This document shows, piece by piece, positions 47,453-56,228 of a stretch of 64,000 nucleotides of DNA (the first letter of the stretch is position 1; each line of letters starts with the position of its first letter). The position numbers were made by a program, and so were the translations under genes. The notes below the pieces were generated by a model. That model searched no databases, was not told where the DNA came from, and saw only the letters and a program-made list of their open reading frames with translations. Source of the stretch: Rhizobium binae (GTDB lineage Bacteria; Pseudomonadota; Alphaproteobacteria; Rhizobiales; Rhizobiaceae); assembly GCF_017357225.1 (NCBI RefSeq), contig NZ_CP071607.1, positions 310,001 to 374,000 of the forward strand. Reading direction: 5' to 3'.

Positions 47453-48586
47453 TTGGGACAGCTCCTTCTCAACAAAGTTCAGAAATTCTACGGCGATTAT
47501 GAAGTTCTGAAGGGCGTGCAGCTCGAGGTGAGGAATGGCGAGTTCGTCGTCTTCGTCGGCCCGTCCGGCTGCGGCAAGTCCACGCTGCTGCGGATGATCG
47601 CCGGTCTCGACGCAACGACGGCGGGCGACATCATCATCAACGGCGTCAGGGTCAACGACCTGCCGCCGGTCAAGCGCGGCATCGCCATGGTGTTCCAGTC
47701 CTACGCGCTCTATCCGCACATGACCGTCTTCGAAAACATCGCCTTCCCGCTGCGCGTCGAGAAGATGGAAGAGGCAAAGCTCAAGGCCAAGGTGGAAAAC
47801 GCCGCGCGCATCCTGCATCTCGACCAGCGGCTGCAGCAAAAACCCGGCATGCTCTCCGGCGGACAGCGCCAGCGCGTCGCGATCGGCCGCGCCATCGTGC
47901 GCGAACCGAAGATATTCCTGTTCGACGAGCCGCTCTCGAACCTCGATGCGGCGCTGCGCGCCGACATGCGCATCGAGCTTGCTAAGCTGCACCGGGCGTT
48001 GAAGGCGACGATGATCTACGTGACTCACGACCAGGTCGAGGCCATGACGATGGCCGACCGCATCGTCGTGCTCGACGCCGGCAACATCTCCCAGACCGGC
48101 GCGCCGCTGGAGCTTTATCACAAGCCGGCCAACCAGTTCGTCGCCGGCTTCATCGGCAATCCGAAGATGAATTTCCTGCCCGTGACCTGCAAGGGCGTCA
48201 GCGCCGCCGGCGTCGAGGTGGATTATCAAGGCCAGACCGCCGTTCTGCCGGTAATGCCGCGCGACGGCATATCAGGCAAGACCCTGACGCTCGGCATCCG
48301 GCCGGAGCATATCCAGCTCAACGGCGGCGATATCGTCTTCACAGTGACCCCGACGGTGATCGAACGCCTCGGCGCCAACACGGTCGCCTACGCCTCTCTC
48401 AACGGCGAGGCCGAAAATTTCTGCGCCATGCTCCCCGGCAGCGTCGGCATCCGCGCCGACGCGCCTGTGACAACCGGCATCAATGCCGCCGATTGCCATC
48501 TCTTCGACGAGGCGGGCATCGCCTTCGAGCGGCGGGTGGAGCTGACGGAAATCGATATGAATGTGATCAACCCGACGGCCGCTTGA
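47453..48586 (+). CDS. Sugar ABC transporter ATP-binding protein (MalK/UgpC type)
   Basis: 377 residues by the chosen start. Walker [10 protein letters not shown], signature [14 protein letters not shown], Walker [13 protein letters not shown] and the H-loop [10 protein letters not shown] are intact, and a C-terminal TOBE-type regulatory domain follows. TTG at 47453 is preferred, because GGAGA precedes it and it gives the normal MalK N-terminus ([15 protein letters not shown]); ATG at 47408 or earlier would add an unmatched extension. It is the last gene of the operon. Confidence 0.9.
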   Translation: MGQLLLNKVQKFYGDYEVLKGVQLEVRNGEFVVFVGPSGCGKSTLLRMIAGLDATTAGDIIINGVRVNDLPPVKRGIAMVFQSYALYPHMTVFENIAFPLRVEKMEEAKLKAKVENAARILHLDQRLQQKPGMLSGGQRQRVAIGRAIVREPKIFLFDEPLSNLDAALRADMRIELAKLHRALKATMIYVTHDQVEAMTMADRIVVLDAGNISQTGAPLELYHKPANQFVAGFIGNPKMNFLPVTCKGVSAAGVEVDYQGQTAVLPVMPRDGISGKTLTLGIRPEHIQLNGGDIVFTVTPTVIERLGANTVAYASLNGEAENFCAMLPGSVGIRADAPVTTGINAADCHLFDEAGIAFERRVELTEIDMNVINPTAA

Positions 48587-48911
48587 AACGACTGCCTCAG
48601 TGTCGGCAGTTCGTTTCTGCCCGGGGGTCGGTCGATTGCGGGGATTGGTGATATGACTGCATTGCGTCTTCAAGTTGGCCACCAATTGGCCGCGGTGCGC
48701 ACCCTGAAAGCCGCCGTTGGCTGGAGCGCTGGCAATACCTACATGGCCGAGCCACATAACCCATTCTCGACGAAAGTCTCATGTAACCGTTCTAGATGAT
48801 CCGCAATAATTGTACAACTGTGAGATCACGGCGGATCCCGCGGCAGTCTTCGTTCGCGGCACAGACTGGAAGCTTAACCATCATCACAGAAGCCGTATAG
48901 CATCCTTGTAT
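48587..48911. other. 325-bp gap between sugar operon and a broken gene
   Basis: A 48-codon frame at 48653-48799 (MTALRLQVGHQLAAVRTLKA and on) follows GGGGATTGG and hints at a helix-turn-helix start, but it is too short and too weak to call. A GATCCGC/GCGGATC inverted repeat follows. Nothing else is seen. Confidence 0.3.
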
Positions 48912-49438
48912 TCAAAAGAGTTCTGATGCCTGCGTTTGAAGACGTCCGTTGAAAGCGAGTTGATCTTCCAACTTGATGAACCAGACACCCAACGGGTCCG
49001 GGTCGTAATTGGTCACATTGAATGTGGTTGCCCTCAGCTCGACTGATTTATCGTAGGTCTTATTACTGTGGCCTACAGTCTGATTGATGAAGACCTTATA
49101 AATACGGTCGGGAGGCGAGAAATCAGTCGGAAAATTGAATGTTAGACTTATAGTGTTCCCGGCGAAGCTGAGATCATTCAAGTACAGTGCTCTGGCGAGA
49201 AAGAGAGTGCCGCGAGCCCGTTCAACGATGAGTTTGTAGGGGCAAGCAATTCCCGCCTGCTCAAGTAAATATCCAAATGTCTGCATATCCGACTGCGTTC
49301 TGAAGACGATTCCCCGAAGGTGTGGAGTCAAAGGGACGTGCCCCTCGACGCTCACCTCGGACATCCGCATGTTGGTGATGTATTCTTTGTTTTCGGAATT
49401 TGTGGGGGCGTCGTGATAGATCGCGTCGAAATCTAACT
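48912..49438 (-). pseudogene. Unknown gene, C-terminal part, cut by IS66
   Basis: About 175 residues, beta-rich by appearance (FNQLDFDAIYHDAP, PHLRGIVFRTQSDMQTFGYL, GNTISLTFNFPTDF). No family recognised. When the IS66 and one target copy are removed, the frame runs on without a stop into 51964-52303, giving an open frame of nearly 300 codons across the join. So this is one gene interrupted by the insertion. Its N-terminus is lost at the second element. Confidence 0.65.
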
Positions 49439-49446
49439 GATTAAAC
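49439..49446. repeat. IS66 target-site duplication, left
   Basis: GATTAAAC immediately before the IS66 left end; an identical copy follows the right end. Confidence 0.9.
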
Positions 49447-49524
49447 GTAAGCGGGTAGGTCACCCCACGTATCTTTAGGGCCGCTGAACGGTCATTCTCT
49501 AGCATGAGTCATGCGGAGAAACCT

Positions 49525-49911
49525 ATGAGCGACAGTGTGAATCATCATCGAACATTCGAGGTCCTGACGGCGGAGCCGGTGCAGTCTCGACGCAAGCCAC
49601 GTCATTGGTCGGACGAAGAGAAGGCACAGCTTGTCGCCGAGGCACTCTCGCCGGGGGCCAATGTGTCGGCGATTGCGCGGTCTCAGGGATTGGACCCGTC
49701 GCAGCTCTATGCCTGGCGTCGTAAGGCGCTCTCGTCGGGAATGGTCGCGCCACTGACGGAGGGAGCGCGCGCGCCAGTCAAGTTCACGCGCTTTGAGGCG
49801 GTGGCCGGTTCGATGGTGGAGATCGTCGTGGGCGATGTTGTGGTGCGCGTCGGCGGCGATGTTGATGCCGATCACCTGACCAAGATACTCCGGGTGGTCC
49901 GCACGGCATGA
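49525..49911 (+). CDS. tnpA: IS66 accessory protein TnpA
   Basis: 128-residue IS66 Orf1 with a helix-turn-helix (LVAEALSPGANVSAIARSQGLDPSQLYAWRR). GGAGAA precedes the ATG at 49525. It overlaps tnpB as ATGA. Confidence 0.88.
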   Translation: MSDSVNHHRTFEVLTAEPVQSRRKPRHWSDEEKAQLVAEALSPGANVSAIARSQGLDPSQLYAWRRKALSSGMVAPLTEGARAPVKFTRFEAVAGSMVEIVVGDVVVRVGGDVDADHLTKILRVVRTA

Positions 49912-50252
49912 TCGCTTCCGGTGTGGTGGTTTACGTGTCGTGCCAGCCGGTCGACTTCCGCAAGGGGGCCGCGTCTTTGATGGCGCTGGTCCGAGATGGC
50001 GGTCTCGACCCGTTCAATGGCTCGCTTTACGTGTTCCGGTCGAAGCGGTCGGACCGTGTTCGCATTGTCTGGTGGGACGGCTCAGGCGTCTGCCTCTATT
50101 CGAAAACCCTGGAAGAGCAAGGCTTTTGCTGGCCGGGTATATCGGCGGCGCGGATGCGTCTCGACCATTCGCAACTGATGGCGCTTCTGGCGGGGCTCGA
50201 TTGGAAAAAGATCCGACCGGCCAAGATCAGGCGGCCGTTGTTGACGGGCTGA
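49908..50252 (+). CDS. tnpB: IS66 accessory protein TnpB
   Basis: 114-residue IS66 Orf2, with the family run PVDFRKGAASLMALV and VFRSKRSDRVRIVWWDGSG. Start overlaps the tnpA stop as ATGA. Confidence 0.92.
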   Translation: MIASGVVVYVSCQPVDFRKGAASLMALVRDGGLDPFNGSLYVFRSKRSDRVRIVWWDGSGVCLYSKTLEEQGFCWPGISAARMRLDHSQLMALLAGLDWKKIRPAKIRRPLLTG

Positions 50253-50327
50253 AACCGGCCTGCGGCAAGATGAATCATGTGGCTGTAATGATTGGGAAAG
50301 CGGCTGTTCTTGTGCTCTATTGCCTCC

Positions 50328-51947
50328 ATGGATTTGCCCGTTTCCGACCTGCCAGACGACGTCGATGCGCTGAAAGCGATGATCCTTGCGATGGCGCGCG
50401 AGCAGGCTGCGAACGAGACCCGGCTTGCAGCCGCGGCGGCAGAGGTCGAGCGGCTGAAGGCCGTCGAAGTGAGCGCCAACGAACGGATCGCCAACCTCAC
50501 GGCGATCCTGAAGGTTTTGCAGCGCACGCAACATGGCAAGCGATCCGAGCGGCTGCGCCTGGCCGTCAATGACGAACAGGTTTCCTTTGCGTTCGAGGAG
50601 GTCGAGACCGGCCTTGCGGCAATCCAGAGCGAACTCCACCGCGCGACCGGGGACAAGCCGAAGCGCGCGCCGCGTCCGCGCAAGGGCTTTGCCGCTCATC
50701 TCGAACGCATCGAGGAGGTTATCGAGCCGGAAATCCCGGCCGACTGCGCGGGGCTGGAAAAGGTTCTGATCGGCGAGGATCGCTCCGAGCGGCTGGACGT
50801 GGTGCCGCCGAAGTTCCGGGTGATCGTGACGCGCCGCCCCAAATACGCTTTCCGGGGCCGCGACGGTGTAGTTCAGGCCCTGGCGCCGGCACACCTTATC
50901 GAAAGCGGCCTGCCGACGGAGCGGCTGCTCGCCTATATCGCCGTGTCGAAATACGCCGACGGACTTCCGCTTTACCGGCAGGAGGCGATCTATGTGCGCG
51001 ATGGCGTCGAGGTCAGCCGGTCGTTGATGGCGCAGTGGATGGGGCATCTGGGCTTCGAATTGCAGATGGTCGCCGATTATATCCTCGACCGGGTCAAGGA
51101 GGGCGAAAGGGTCTTCGCCGACGAGACGACCTTGCCCACGCTTGCCCCCGGTTCCGGGAAAACCACCAAGGCCTGGCTGTGGGCCTACGCACGCGATGAT
51201 CGACCCTACGGTGGAACCAGTCCGCCGATGGTTGCCTATCGCTTTGAGGACAGCCGGGGCGGCGATTGCGTGGCGCGTCATCTCGCCGGATTCAGCGGCA
51301 TCCTGCAGGTTGACGGCTACTCAGCCTATACCAGCCTGGCCAAGACGCGGGCCAAAACCGGCAGCAATGAACCCATCCAGCTCGCAGGCTGCTGGGCACA
51401 CCTGCGGCGCAAGTTTTACGATCTGCACATCAGCGGAGTCTCTCAGGCCGCAACGGAATCGATCGTCGCCATGACCGAGTTGTGGAAGTTCGAGGACGAA
51501 GTCCGCGGCAAGAATGCCGAGAGCCGCGCGGCGCGACGCCAGGAAGAATCCGCGGCCATCGTCGCCAGCCTCTTCGAGCTCTGGGAAAAGGAGCTTGGCA
51601 AGGTCTCGGGAAAATCCAAAACCGCCGAGGCGATCCGCTATGCGCTCACCCGGCGAGAGGCGCTGGAACGCTTTCTCACGGACGGTCGCATCGAGATCGA
51701 CTCCAACATCGTCGAACGGGCGATCAGGCCCCAAACGATTACGAGAAAGAACAGTCTATTCGCCGGCAGCGAGGGCGGTGGACGAACCTGGGCGACGGTG
51801 GCCACCTTATTGCAAACGGCCAAAATGAATGGCGTCGATCCGCTCGACTGGCTCTCGCAGACCTTGACCCGCATTGCTCAAGGCTGGCCAGCATCCGAAA
51901 TCGAAGCGCTCATGCCCTGGAACTTCAAGCCTGACGTTATCGGCTGA
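50328..51947 (+). CDS. tnpC: IS66 transposase TnpC
   Basis: 539-residue DDE transposase. It has an N-terminal leucine-rich coiled coil, the GKRSERL zinc-finger-like lead, and the catalytic ADETTLP, VDGYSAYTSL and the glutamate region near SNIVERAIRP. ATG at 50328 (MDLPVSDLPDD) gives the normal N-terminus. It ends just inside the right end. Confidence 0.92.
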   Translation: MDLPVSDLPDDVDALKAMILAMAREQAANETRLAAAAAEVERLKAVEVSANERIANLTAILKVLQRTQHGKRSERLRLAVNDEQVSFAFEEVETGLAAIQSELHRATGDKPKRAPRPRKGFAAHLERIEEVIEPEIPADCAGLEKVLIGEDRSERLDVVPPKFRVIVTRRPKYAFRGRDGVVQALAPAHLIESGLPTERLLAYIAVSKYADGLPLYRQEAIYVRDGVEVSRSLMAQWMGHLGFELQMVADYILDRVKEGERVFADETTLPTLAPGSGKTTKAWLWAYARDDRPYGGTSPPMVAYRFEDSRGGDCVARHLAGFSGILQVDGYSAYTSLAKTRAKTGSNEPIQLAGCWAHLRRKFYDLHISGVSQAATESIVAMTELWKFEDEVRGKNAESRAARRQEESAAIVASLFELWEKELGKVSGKSKTAEAIRYALTRREALERFLTDGRIEIDSNIVERAIRPQTITRKNSLFAGSEGGGRTWATVATLLQTAKMNGVDPLDWLSQTLTRIAQGWPASEIEALMPWNFKPDVIG

Positions 51948-51955
51948 CCGCTTAC

Positions 51956-51963
51956 GATTAAAC
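51956..51963. repeat. IS66 target-site duplication, right
   Basis: GATTAAAC immediately after the IS66 right end, identical to the left copy. Confidence 0.9.
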
Positions 51964-52303
51964 GCCACATCGCCATCTAGGAATGTCTTCGAACGTTGCA
52001 CATTGCCGCTACTGAACTTTGCTCCTGGAAGCGTGATTACGGAGACAAAGTCGAACAAAAACATGACCGGAATGGACATATGATTTGGCAGGCGCCATTG
52101 GTCAGCGATGCATTTTATGCCCTCCGTCCGGAAGTGAAATCCATTTTTGGGTCGAAAATAGAGACGTGCGCACGAGTGGGCACCATCAAAAATATTGAGT
52201 GCCCCGCCGTTAGCGACATCAAGAAAGTCAGTCGCATTGTTCCGGCAACGAAGTTCATTATGCCGGACAATATTAATTGCTGTGGTGACGTCGCACGCGT
52301 GAT
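51964..52303 (-). pseudogene. Unknown gene, N-terminal part, between IS66 and IS3 elements
   Basis: About 113 codons in frame with 48912-49438 once the IS66 is removed (end of this part reads KTFLDGDVA, then FNQLDFDAIYHD on the other side). The frame enters the IS3-family element without a start, so the true N-terminus was removed or lies beyond it. The opposite strand also has an open frame here; the long joined frame favours the minus strand. Confidence 0.55.
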
Positions 52304-52385
52304 ACAGAAAGTGGGGCCAACTTGACCTGCCACTGCGAATTTCCTCCAGGATGGATTAGAGTCCGGCCCATTGAAGGACGGACGA

Positions 52386-52652
52386 ATGAAGAAGCAGCGA
52401 TTTACGGAAGAGCAGATTATTGCGGTGCTGAAGGAGCAGGAGGCTGGCGCGAAGGCAGCCGACCTCTGCCGCAAGCACGGGATTTCAGAAGCGACGTTTT
52501 ATAACTGGAAAGCCAAATTTGGCGGCATGGACGTCTCCGAGGCGAAGCGTCTGAAGGCGCTCGAGGACGAGAATGCCAAGCTAAAGAAGTTGCTGGCCGA
52601 GCAGATGCTGGATGCAGCCGCACTCCGCGAGCTTCTTGCAAAAAAATGGTAG
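52386..52652 (+). CDS. IS3-family transposase OrfA
   Basis: 88 residues: helix-turn-helix ([40 protein letters not shown]) and a leucine zipper ([18 protein letters not shown]). Its last codons run over A7 before TGG TAG, a -1 slip site leading to OrfB. Confidence 0.92.
   Translation: MKKQRFTEEQIIAVLKEQEAGAKAADLCRKHGISEATFYNWKAKFGGMDVSEAKRLKALEDENAKLKKLLAEQMLDAAALRELLAKKW
52640..52646 (+). promoter_or_regulatory. Programmed -1 frameshift site (A7)
   Basis: The heptamer A-AAA-AAA in the orfA frame, six bases before the orfA stop; slippage by -1 enters the orfB frame and would make the fused OrfAB transposase, as in other IS3 elements. Confidence 0.7.
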
Positions 52653-53575
52653 GGCCTGCCGCCAAGCGTGAAGCCGTCACGCATCTGAAGGCCGTCATGG
52701 GTCTTTCGGAGCGTCGGGCCTGCCAGATCATATCTGCCGACCGCAAGACGATCCGTTATCGGTCAAGTCGACCGCCGGAGGTCGATCTGCGAGCGAAGCT
52801 GCGCGACCTCGCCAACGAGCGGCGGCGTTTTGGCTACCGTCGGCTGTTCATCCTGCTTCGGCGAGATGGAGAGCCGTCCGGCGTCAATCGCATATACCGT
52901 CTTTATCGCGAGGAAGGGCTTTCCGTTCGCAAGCGAAAGGCCCGGCGGCGTGCTGTCGGCACGCGTGCACCGATCCTGGTCGAGGCGAAAGCCAATGCCC
53001 GCTGGTCGCTGGATTTCGTCCACGACCAGTTTGCCTGCGGCAGACGATTCCGCGTCTTGAATGTCGTTGATGACGTGACGCGCGAATGCCTGGCAGCGAT
53101 CCCGGACACGTCTATCTCTGGTCGACGTGTTGCTCGAGAACTGACAACGCTGATCGAACGACGCGGCAAGCCCGGAATGATTGTCTCCGACAACGGCACC
53201 GAACTAACGTCGAATGCCATTCTCGCCTGGTCGAGGGATCACAAGGTGGAGTGGCACTACATCGCGCCGGGGAAGCCGATGCAGAACGGCTATGTCGAGA
53301 GTTTCAACGGTCGGATGCGCGACGAGTTGCTCAACGAGAGCCTCTTCTTCGGCCTCGATCATGCCCGCAGCGCCATTGCTGAATGGGCTGACGACTATAA
53401 CCATTTCCGGCCACACTCGTCGCTCGGATACCAGACCCCGGCAGGCTACGCCGGGAGCATCGCCGCAACCGGCTCCAACGCTGCGCAAGATGAAAGCTTC
53501 GCGTTTCCGCCGGTTGCTCCCACCGCGCCAGTTGGCGTATTCAAAGCCGCCGAGGCTCTAATCGCAGCCGGATGA
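52646..53575 (+). CDS. IS3-family transposase OrfB (integrase core)
   Basis: 309 residues, DDE integrase: [10 protein letters not shown] (first D), [10 protein letters not shown] (second D) and [18 protein letters not shown] (E). Family tail [15 protein letters not shown] is present. It has an ATG but is probably made mainly by frameshift. Confidence 0.92.
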   Translation: MVGPAAKREAVTHLKAVMGLSERRACQIISADRKTIRYRSSRPPEVDLRAKLRDLANERRRFGYRRLFILLRRDGEPSGVNRIYRLYREEGLSVRKRKARRRAVGTRAPILVEAKANARWSLDFVHDQFACGRRFRVLNVVDDVTRECLAAIPDTSISGRRVARELTTLIERRGKPGMIVSDNGTELTSNAILAWSRDHKVEWHYIAPGKPMQNGYVESFNGRMRDELLNESLFFGLDHARSAIAEWADDYNHFRPHSSLGYQTPAGYAGSIAATGSNAAQDESFAFPPVAPTAPVGVFKAAEALIAAG

Positions 53576-53653
53576 AACTTCCGTGGCAGGTCAAACTGGC
53601 TCGATTTCCAGTTAGACGATCGGCTTGCTCTTTCACATGCTGTTGAGCCCGCG

Positions 53654-54571
53654 CTAGAGTGAGAGGCACGCTTGCTCTCCGTAACCGGACGCCACGGTAT
53701 CCAGTTGAGCACCACTCTTTCGGTCTTCGCGGCTGATGTACAGTGCATGACCGGGGCTAGCCTCAGGCCAGCCGGGTTTACTAATCTCTGCAACTCTCAC
53801 GTAAGGCAACGACGCGAGGATTGGAAAGAGATAGGACTTCAGCTTCTTTGATGGCTCGTCTGCGAACTGGTCACCGGTAAACATACCGTTCTGGAGTGAC
53901 GACCACGCCGCTTCAACAAGTTCGTGGTCGATCATCTCCGTTCGGCCGGTTGACCGTTCAATTAGAATATCACCGTCATCGACCCAGCGGGCTACAAATT
54001 CCGATGTCTTTCGAAGCGTCGAGAAATGGTTGCCGCGCTGAATTCTCGTCATGATGTCATGGCGGAATTCGTTGAAGCTGATAGGCACTCGCCGCACTTC
54101 CGGCCTGTTATGCTCAGCAACAAATGTCTGAGGAACTTGATAGTCGTGAACGTAGACGGGAATGTCGATCTTTGACAGGTAGCGTTCCATCAGCGGTCTA
54201 ACATCCTTCCAGTTCAAGTTTCCATTTCCGCAGCCCAAAGGTGGGAAGGAAATCGAGGCGATTCCCATCTGTTTGTAGGACCGCTGGAAGGTCTCGAGTC
54301 CAGCTTCAATGTACTCAATCTTTGAAGGTTGCCGCCAGGTCGTTTTAGTCGGGAAGTTCAGAATCCAGTGGTCCGACGCGCGCCAAAGATGGAGCTTTCC
54401 GACGTCCAGAGAATGGCTGTCGCAAAGCTTCTTGTAGGCCTTGAACATGGCGGGGTAGCGCTCTCTGAATTCGAGTGCGATACCCTTTCCCATCACGCCT
54501 ACGACGTTCACAGTGTTGACGAGGGTCTGAGCAGGAGAGTCGAATAGGCTTGTTCGCACGTATGTTAGCAA
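53654..54571 (-). CDS. Macro-domain protein with DarG-like core and unknown C-terminus
   Basis: 305 residues. Residues about 1-150 are a macro domain with DarG-type motifs: NTVNVVGVMGKGIALEF (18-34), the lysine of FPTK at 73-76 that in DarG removes ADP-ribose from thymidine, and FPPLGCGNGNLNW near residue 108. Residues 160-305 do not look like the usual DarG C-terminal toxin-binding domain; I do not recognise them (RIQRGNHFSTLRKTSEFVAR, PSKKLKSYLFPILASL). No DarT toxin gene is intact beside it. It may be an orphan antitoxin or an ADP-ribosyl hydrolase in defence. It ends 42 bp from the IS3 element. Confidence 0.8.
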   Translation of the reverse strand: MLTYVRTSLFDSPAQTLVNTVNVVGVMGKGIALEFRERYPAMFKAYKKLCDSHSLDVGKLHLWRASDHWILNFPTKTTWRQPSKIEYIEAGLETFQRSYKQMGIASISFPPLGCGNGNLNWKDVRPLMERYLSKIDIPVYVHDYQVPQTFVAEHNRPEVRRVPISFNEFRHDIMTRIQRGNHFSTLRKTSEFVARWVDDGDILIERSTGRTEMIDHELVEAAWSSLQNGMFTGDQFADEPSKKLKSYLFPILASLPYVRVAEISKPGWPEASPGHALYISREDRKSGAQLDTVASGYGEQACLSL

Positions 54572-54651
54572 AGAATCACCCCAATGTTCTCTATCTGTTC
54601 TGGAATTTATACCATATTGCCCGCATGAGGTCGCGCTGATTCAGTCAAGCG

Positions 54652-54894
54652 CTATTGTGTGTCCACGTGATGAACGTAGGTGTGGCCATATTGCCGCGAT
54701 TTCAGGAAACAGTCCGCCAATCTATAACGTTGCATCGAGCTCCTTCGCGATAAAACGAGGGTAGTCGAGGCATCGCAAAATAGAGAGCCCTCAACCTGAA
54801 GCGCTCCTATCGGAAGGATGAATTTCACGACCTCAGAGTCACCAAAACTGCGTTCATTTACAGTAGCATTCCGATAGAACGTCGCTAATGGCAG
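54652..54894 (-). pseudogene. Open frame without a start, upstream of the macro-domain gene
   Basis: 80 codons with protein-like composition (TFYRNATVNERSFGDSEVVK, then FILPIGALQVEGSLFC and RRSSMQRYRLADCFLK) ending at TAG. No usable start codon; a GTG lies within. It sits where a DarT toxin would be, and could be a toxin remnant, but I could not match it to DarT. It may be chance. Confidence 0.25.
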
Positions 54895-54920
54895 TCAGTC
54901 CCCCTTCCGGCCCAAATCGG

Positions 54921-55127
54921 TCACTCTCGAAGCCGGGACCAAGATCGCTGTTGCGCGTTGCGGAAGTCGGCGTTCTTCTGCTGTAGGTCCCATTCAAGAA
55001 AGGCGTCGCCACCATGTCTCGCGACATCGGCAACTGTATTCTTGCCGATACTAAAATCGCGAGTGATCCACCACGAACTGCGACCTTCGGGGACCGGGCC
55101 TATTTCGCCCTCAACCGAAACTGCCCC
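54921..55127 (-). pseudogene. In-frame remnant after the D-threonine-aldolase gene
   Basis: Beyond the TAG of the PLP-enzyme gene the same frame stays open for 68 codons (SSWWITRDFSIGKNTVADVA, GGDAFLEWDLQQKNADFRNA) and ends at TGA. No start. It looks like the end of an unrelated protein that was joined here by a rearrangement. Family not recognised. Confidence 0.3.
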
Positions 55128-56228
55128 CTACCAGACGAGGCCGCGGGCTGCGACCTCCTCGACGCGCGTCACCACTCCACCCCGATGAAACACCATCGTA
55201 TCAAACAGGTTGGAGACCACGCAGGTGTGGTTCGGGATGATGAAGAGCTTTTCGCCGATCTGCGGGCGGGGGCCGGTGCAGGTCGAAAGATCGATCACGC
55301 CGTGTTCTTCCGAGAGGCTGGTGATGCGGGCTTCTGAATAACCGACAATCAGGCCGTAATCGCTGAAGCCCTGAAGATCCGAGGTCAGCGCCTTCGAGCC
55401 GGCATCGATGACGGCGCGGTCGGCGGTTGGGCGGGAGACGACGGTCGCCAGCACATGCATGGCGCAATCGTCCTCGCTGCAATGGCCCATGCGCAGCATC
55501 TGGCGGTCGTTGTAGATATAGGTACCGGCGCGGTGTTCCGTCGCCGAGGGGACGAGGTGCGCCTCGAACAGGCTCGGCGTGCCGCCGTTGCTGACGATCG
55601 GGCAGCTTATGCCGTCCGCTCGCAGGCGCTGCAGCGTCTCGGTGATGAAGGCTTCGACGGCGGCGGCCGATTGCGGCTTCGGATAGGTCACGATGCCGCC
55701 GAAGATCAGGCCGTCGGCAGCGGTGATGCGCCTGGCGAGCGAGGCGGCTTCATCCGATGTCTGCACGCCGCAGCGGCCGCCGCCGGTATCGCATTCCACC
55801 AGTACGGTCAGTGGCTTATGGCCGGAGAAATGCGCAGCCAGCCCGTCGACCGTCGTTTCGCTGTCGGCGACGACCTTGAGGGCTGAAATCCTGTCGTTCA
55901 ACCTGGCCAGGCGCTCGAGCTTCTGCTGCCCGAGGATGTTGAAGGTGATGAGGATGTCGTTGAAACCGGCTTCGGCGAAAACCTCGGCTTCGGTGACCTT
56001 CTGGCAATTGATGCCCTTGGCGCCGGCGGCGACCTGGGCGACGGCGAGCGCCGGGATCTTGTGCGTCTTGATATGCGGGCGGAAGTTCAGCCCGTGCTCA
56101 TCCATATAGGATTGAACGCGGGCGATATTGGCAGCCAGCCGGTCTTCATCGATGACAGGACGCGGCGTCGAGAGATCGGCAATCCTGTCTCCTGCCCTGG
56201 CGACCACGGCAAAGCTGGCATCATGCAT
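55128..56228 (-). CDS. D-threonine aldolase-like PLP enzyme (DSD1/alanine racemase N-fold)
   Basis: 366-residue fold-type III PLP enzyme. The Schiff-base lysine is in FRPHIKTHK (about residue 56), and CDTGGGRCGV plus GGTPSLF are typical phosphate-binding areas. A metal site is suggested by MVFHRGGV (histidine) and NHTCVVSN (cysteine region), as in D-threonine aldolase and D-serine dehydratase. It starts directly after the stop of MlrC. It should act on a beta-hydroxy-D-amino acid; the exact reaction (aldol cleavage or dehydration) cannot be told. Confidence 0.86.
   Translation of the reverse strand: MHDASFAVVARAGDRIADLSTPRPVIDEDRLAANIARVQSYMDEHGLNFRPHIKTHKIPALAVAQVAAGAKGINCQKVTEAEVFAEAGFNDILITFNILGQQKLERLARLNDRISALKVVADSETTVDGLAAHFSGHKPLTVLVECDTGGGRCGVQTSDEAASLARRITAADGLIFGGIVTYPKPQSAAAVEAFITETLQRLRADGISCPIVSNGGTPSLFEAHLVPSATEHRAGTYIYNDRQMLRMGHCSEDDCAMHVLATVVSRPTADRAVIDAGSKALTSDLQGFSDYGLIVGYSEARITSLSEEHGVIDLSTCTGPRPQIGEKLFIIPNHTCVVSNLFDTMVFHRGGVVTRVEEVAARGLVW

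Larger units (their letters stand above)
49447..51955 (+). mobile_element. IS66-family insertion sequence
   Basis: 2509 bp. The ends begin GTAAGCGGG and, inverted, GTAAGCGGT, as in IS66 elements, and are flanked by perfect 8-bp GATTAAAC duplications, the size IS66 makes. It carries the three usual genes (tnpA, tnpB, tnpC), all intact. The perfect duplication and intact frames show a recent, probably active copy. Confidence 0.93.
52304..53612 (+). mobile_element. IS3-family insertion sequence
   Basis: About 1.3 kb with imperfect terminal repeats that share GCCA and then TTGACCTGCCAC (near 52317 and, inverted, near 53583). Two overlapping frames, orfA and orfB, are intact. The exact ends and a target duplication could not be fixed by eye. 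It truncates the unknown gene cut by IS66. Confidence 0.85.
54572..55127. other. Gap with gene remnants upstream of the macro-domain gene
   Basis: About 550 bp with no complete gene. It contains two open minus-strand stretches described separately. The composition is more AT-rich than the flanks, typical for a mobile-DNA scar. Confidence 0.4.

Noticed and set aside
48653..48799. 48-codon frame with a hint of an XRE-type helix-turn-helix
   Set aside because: Too short for the family and no second helix; mentioned in the gap entry only.
51981..52325. Plus-strand open frame between IS66 and IS3 that reads as protein-like
   Set aside because: It has only a TTG start, no ribosome site and ends inside the IS3 end. 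The minus-strand frame that joins across the IS66 is much longer, so coding there is better supported.
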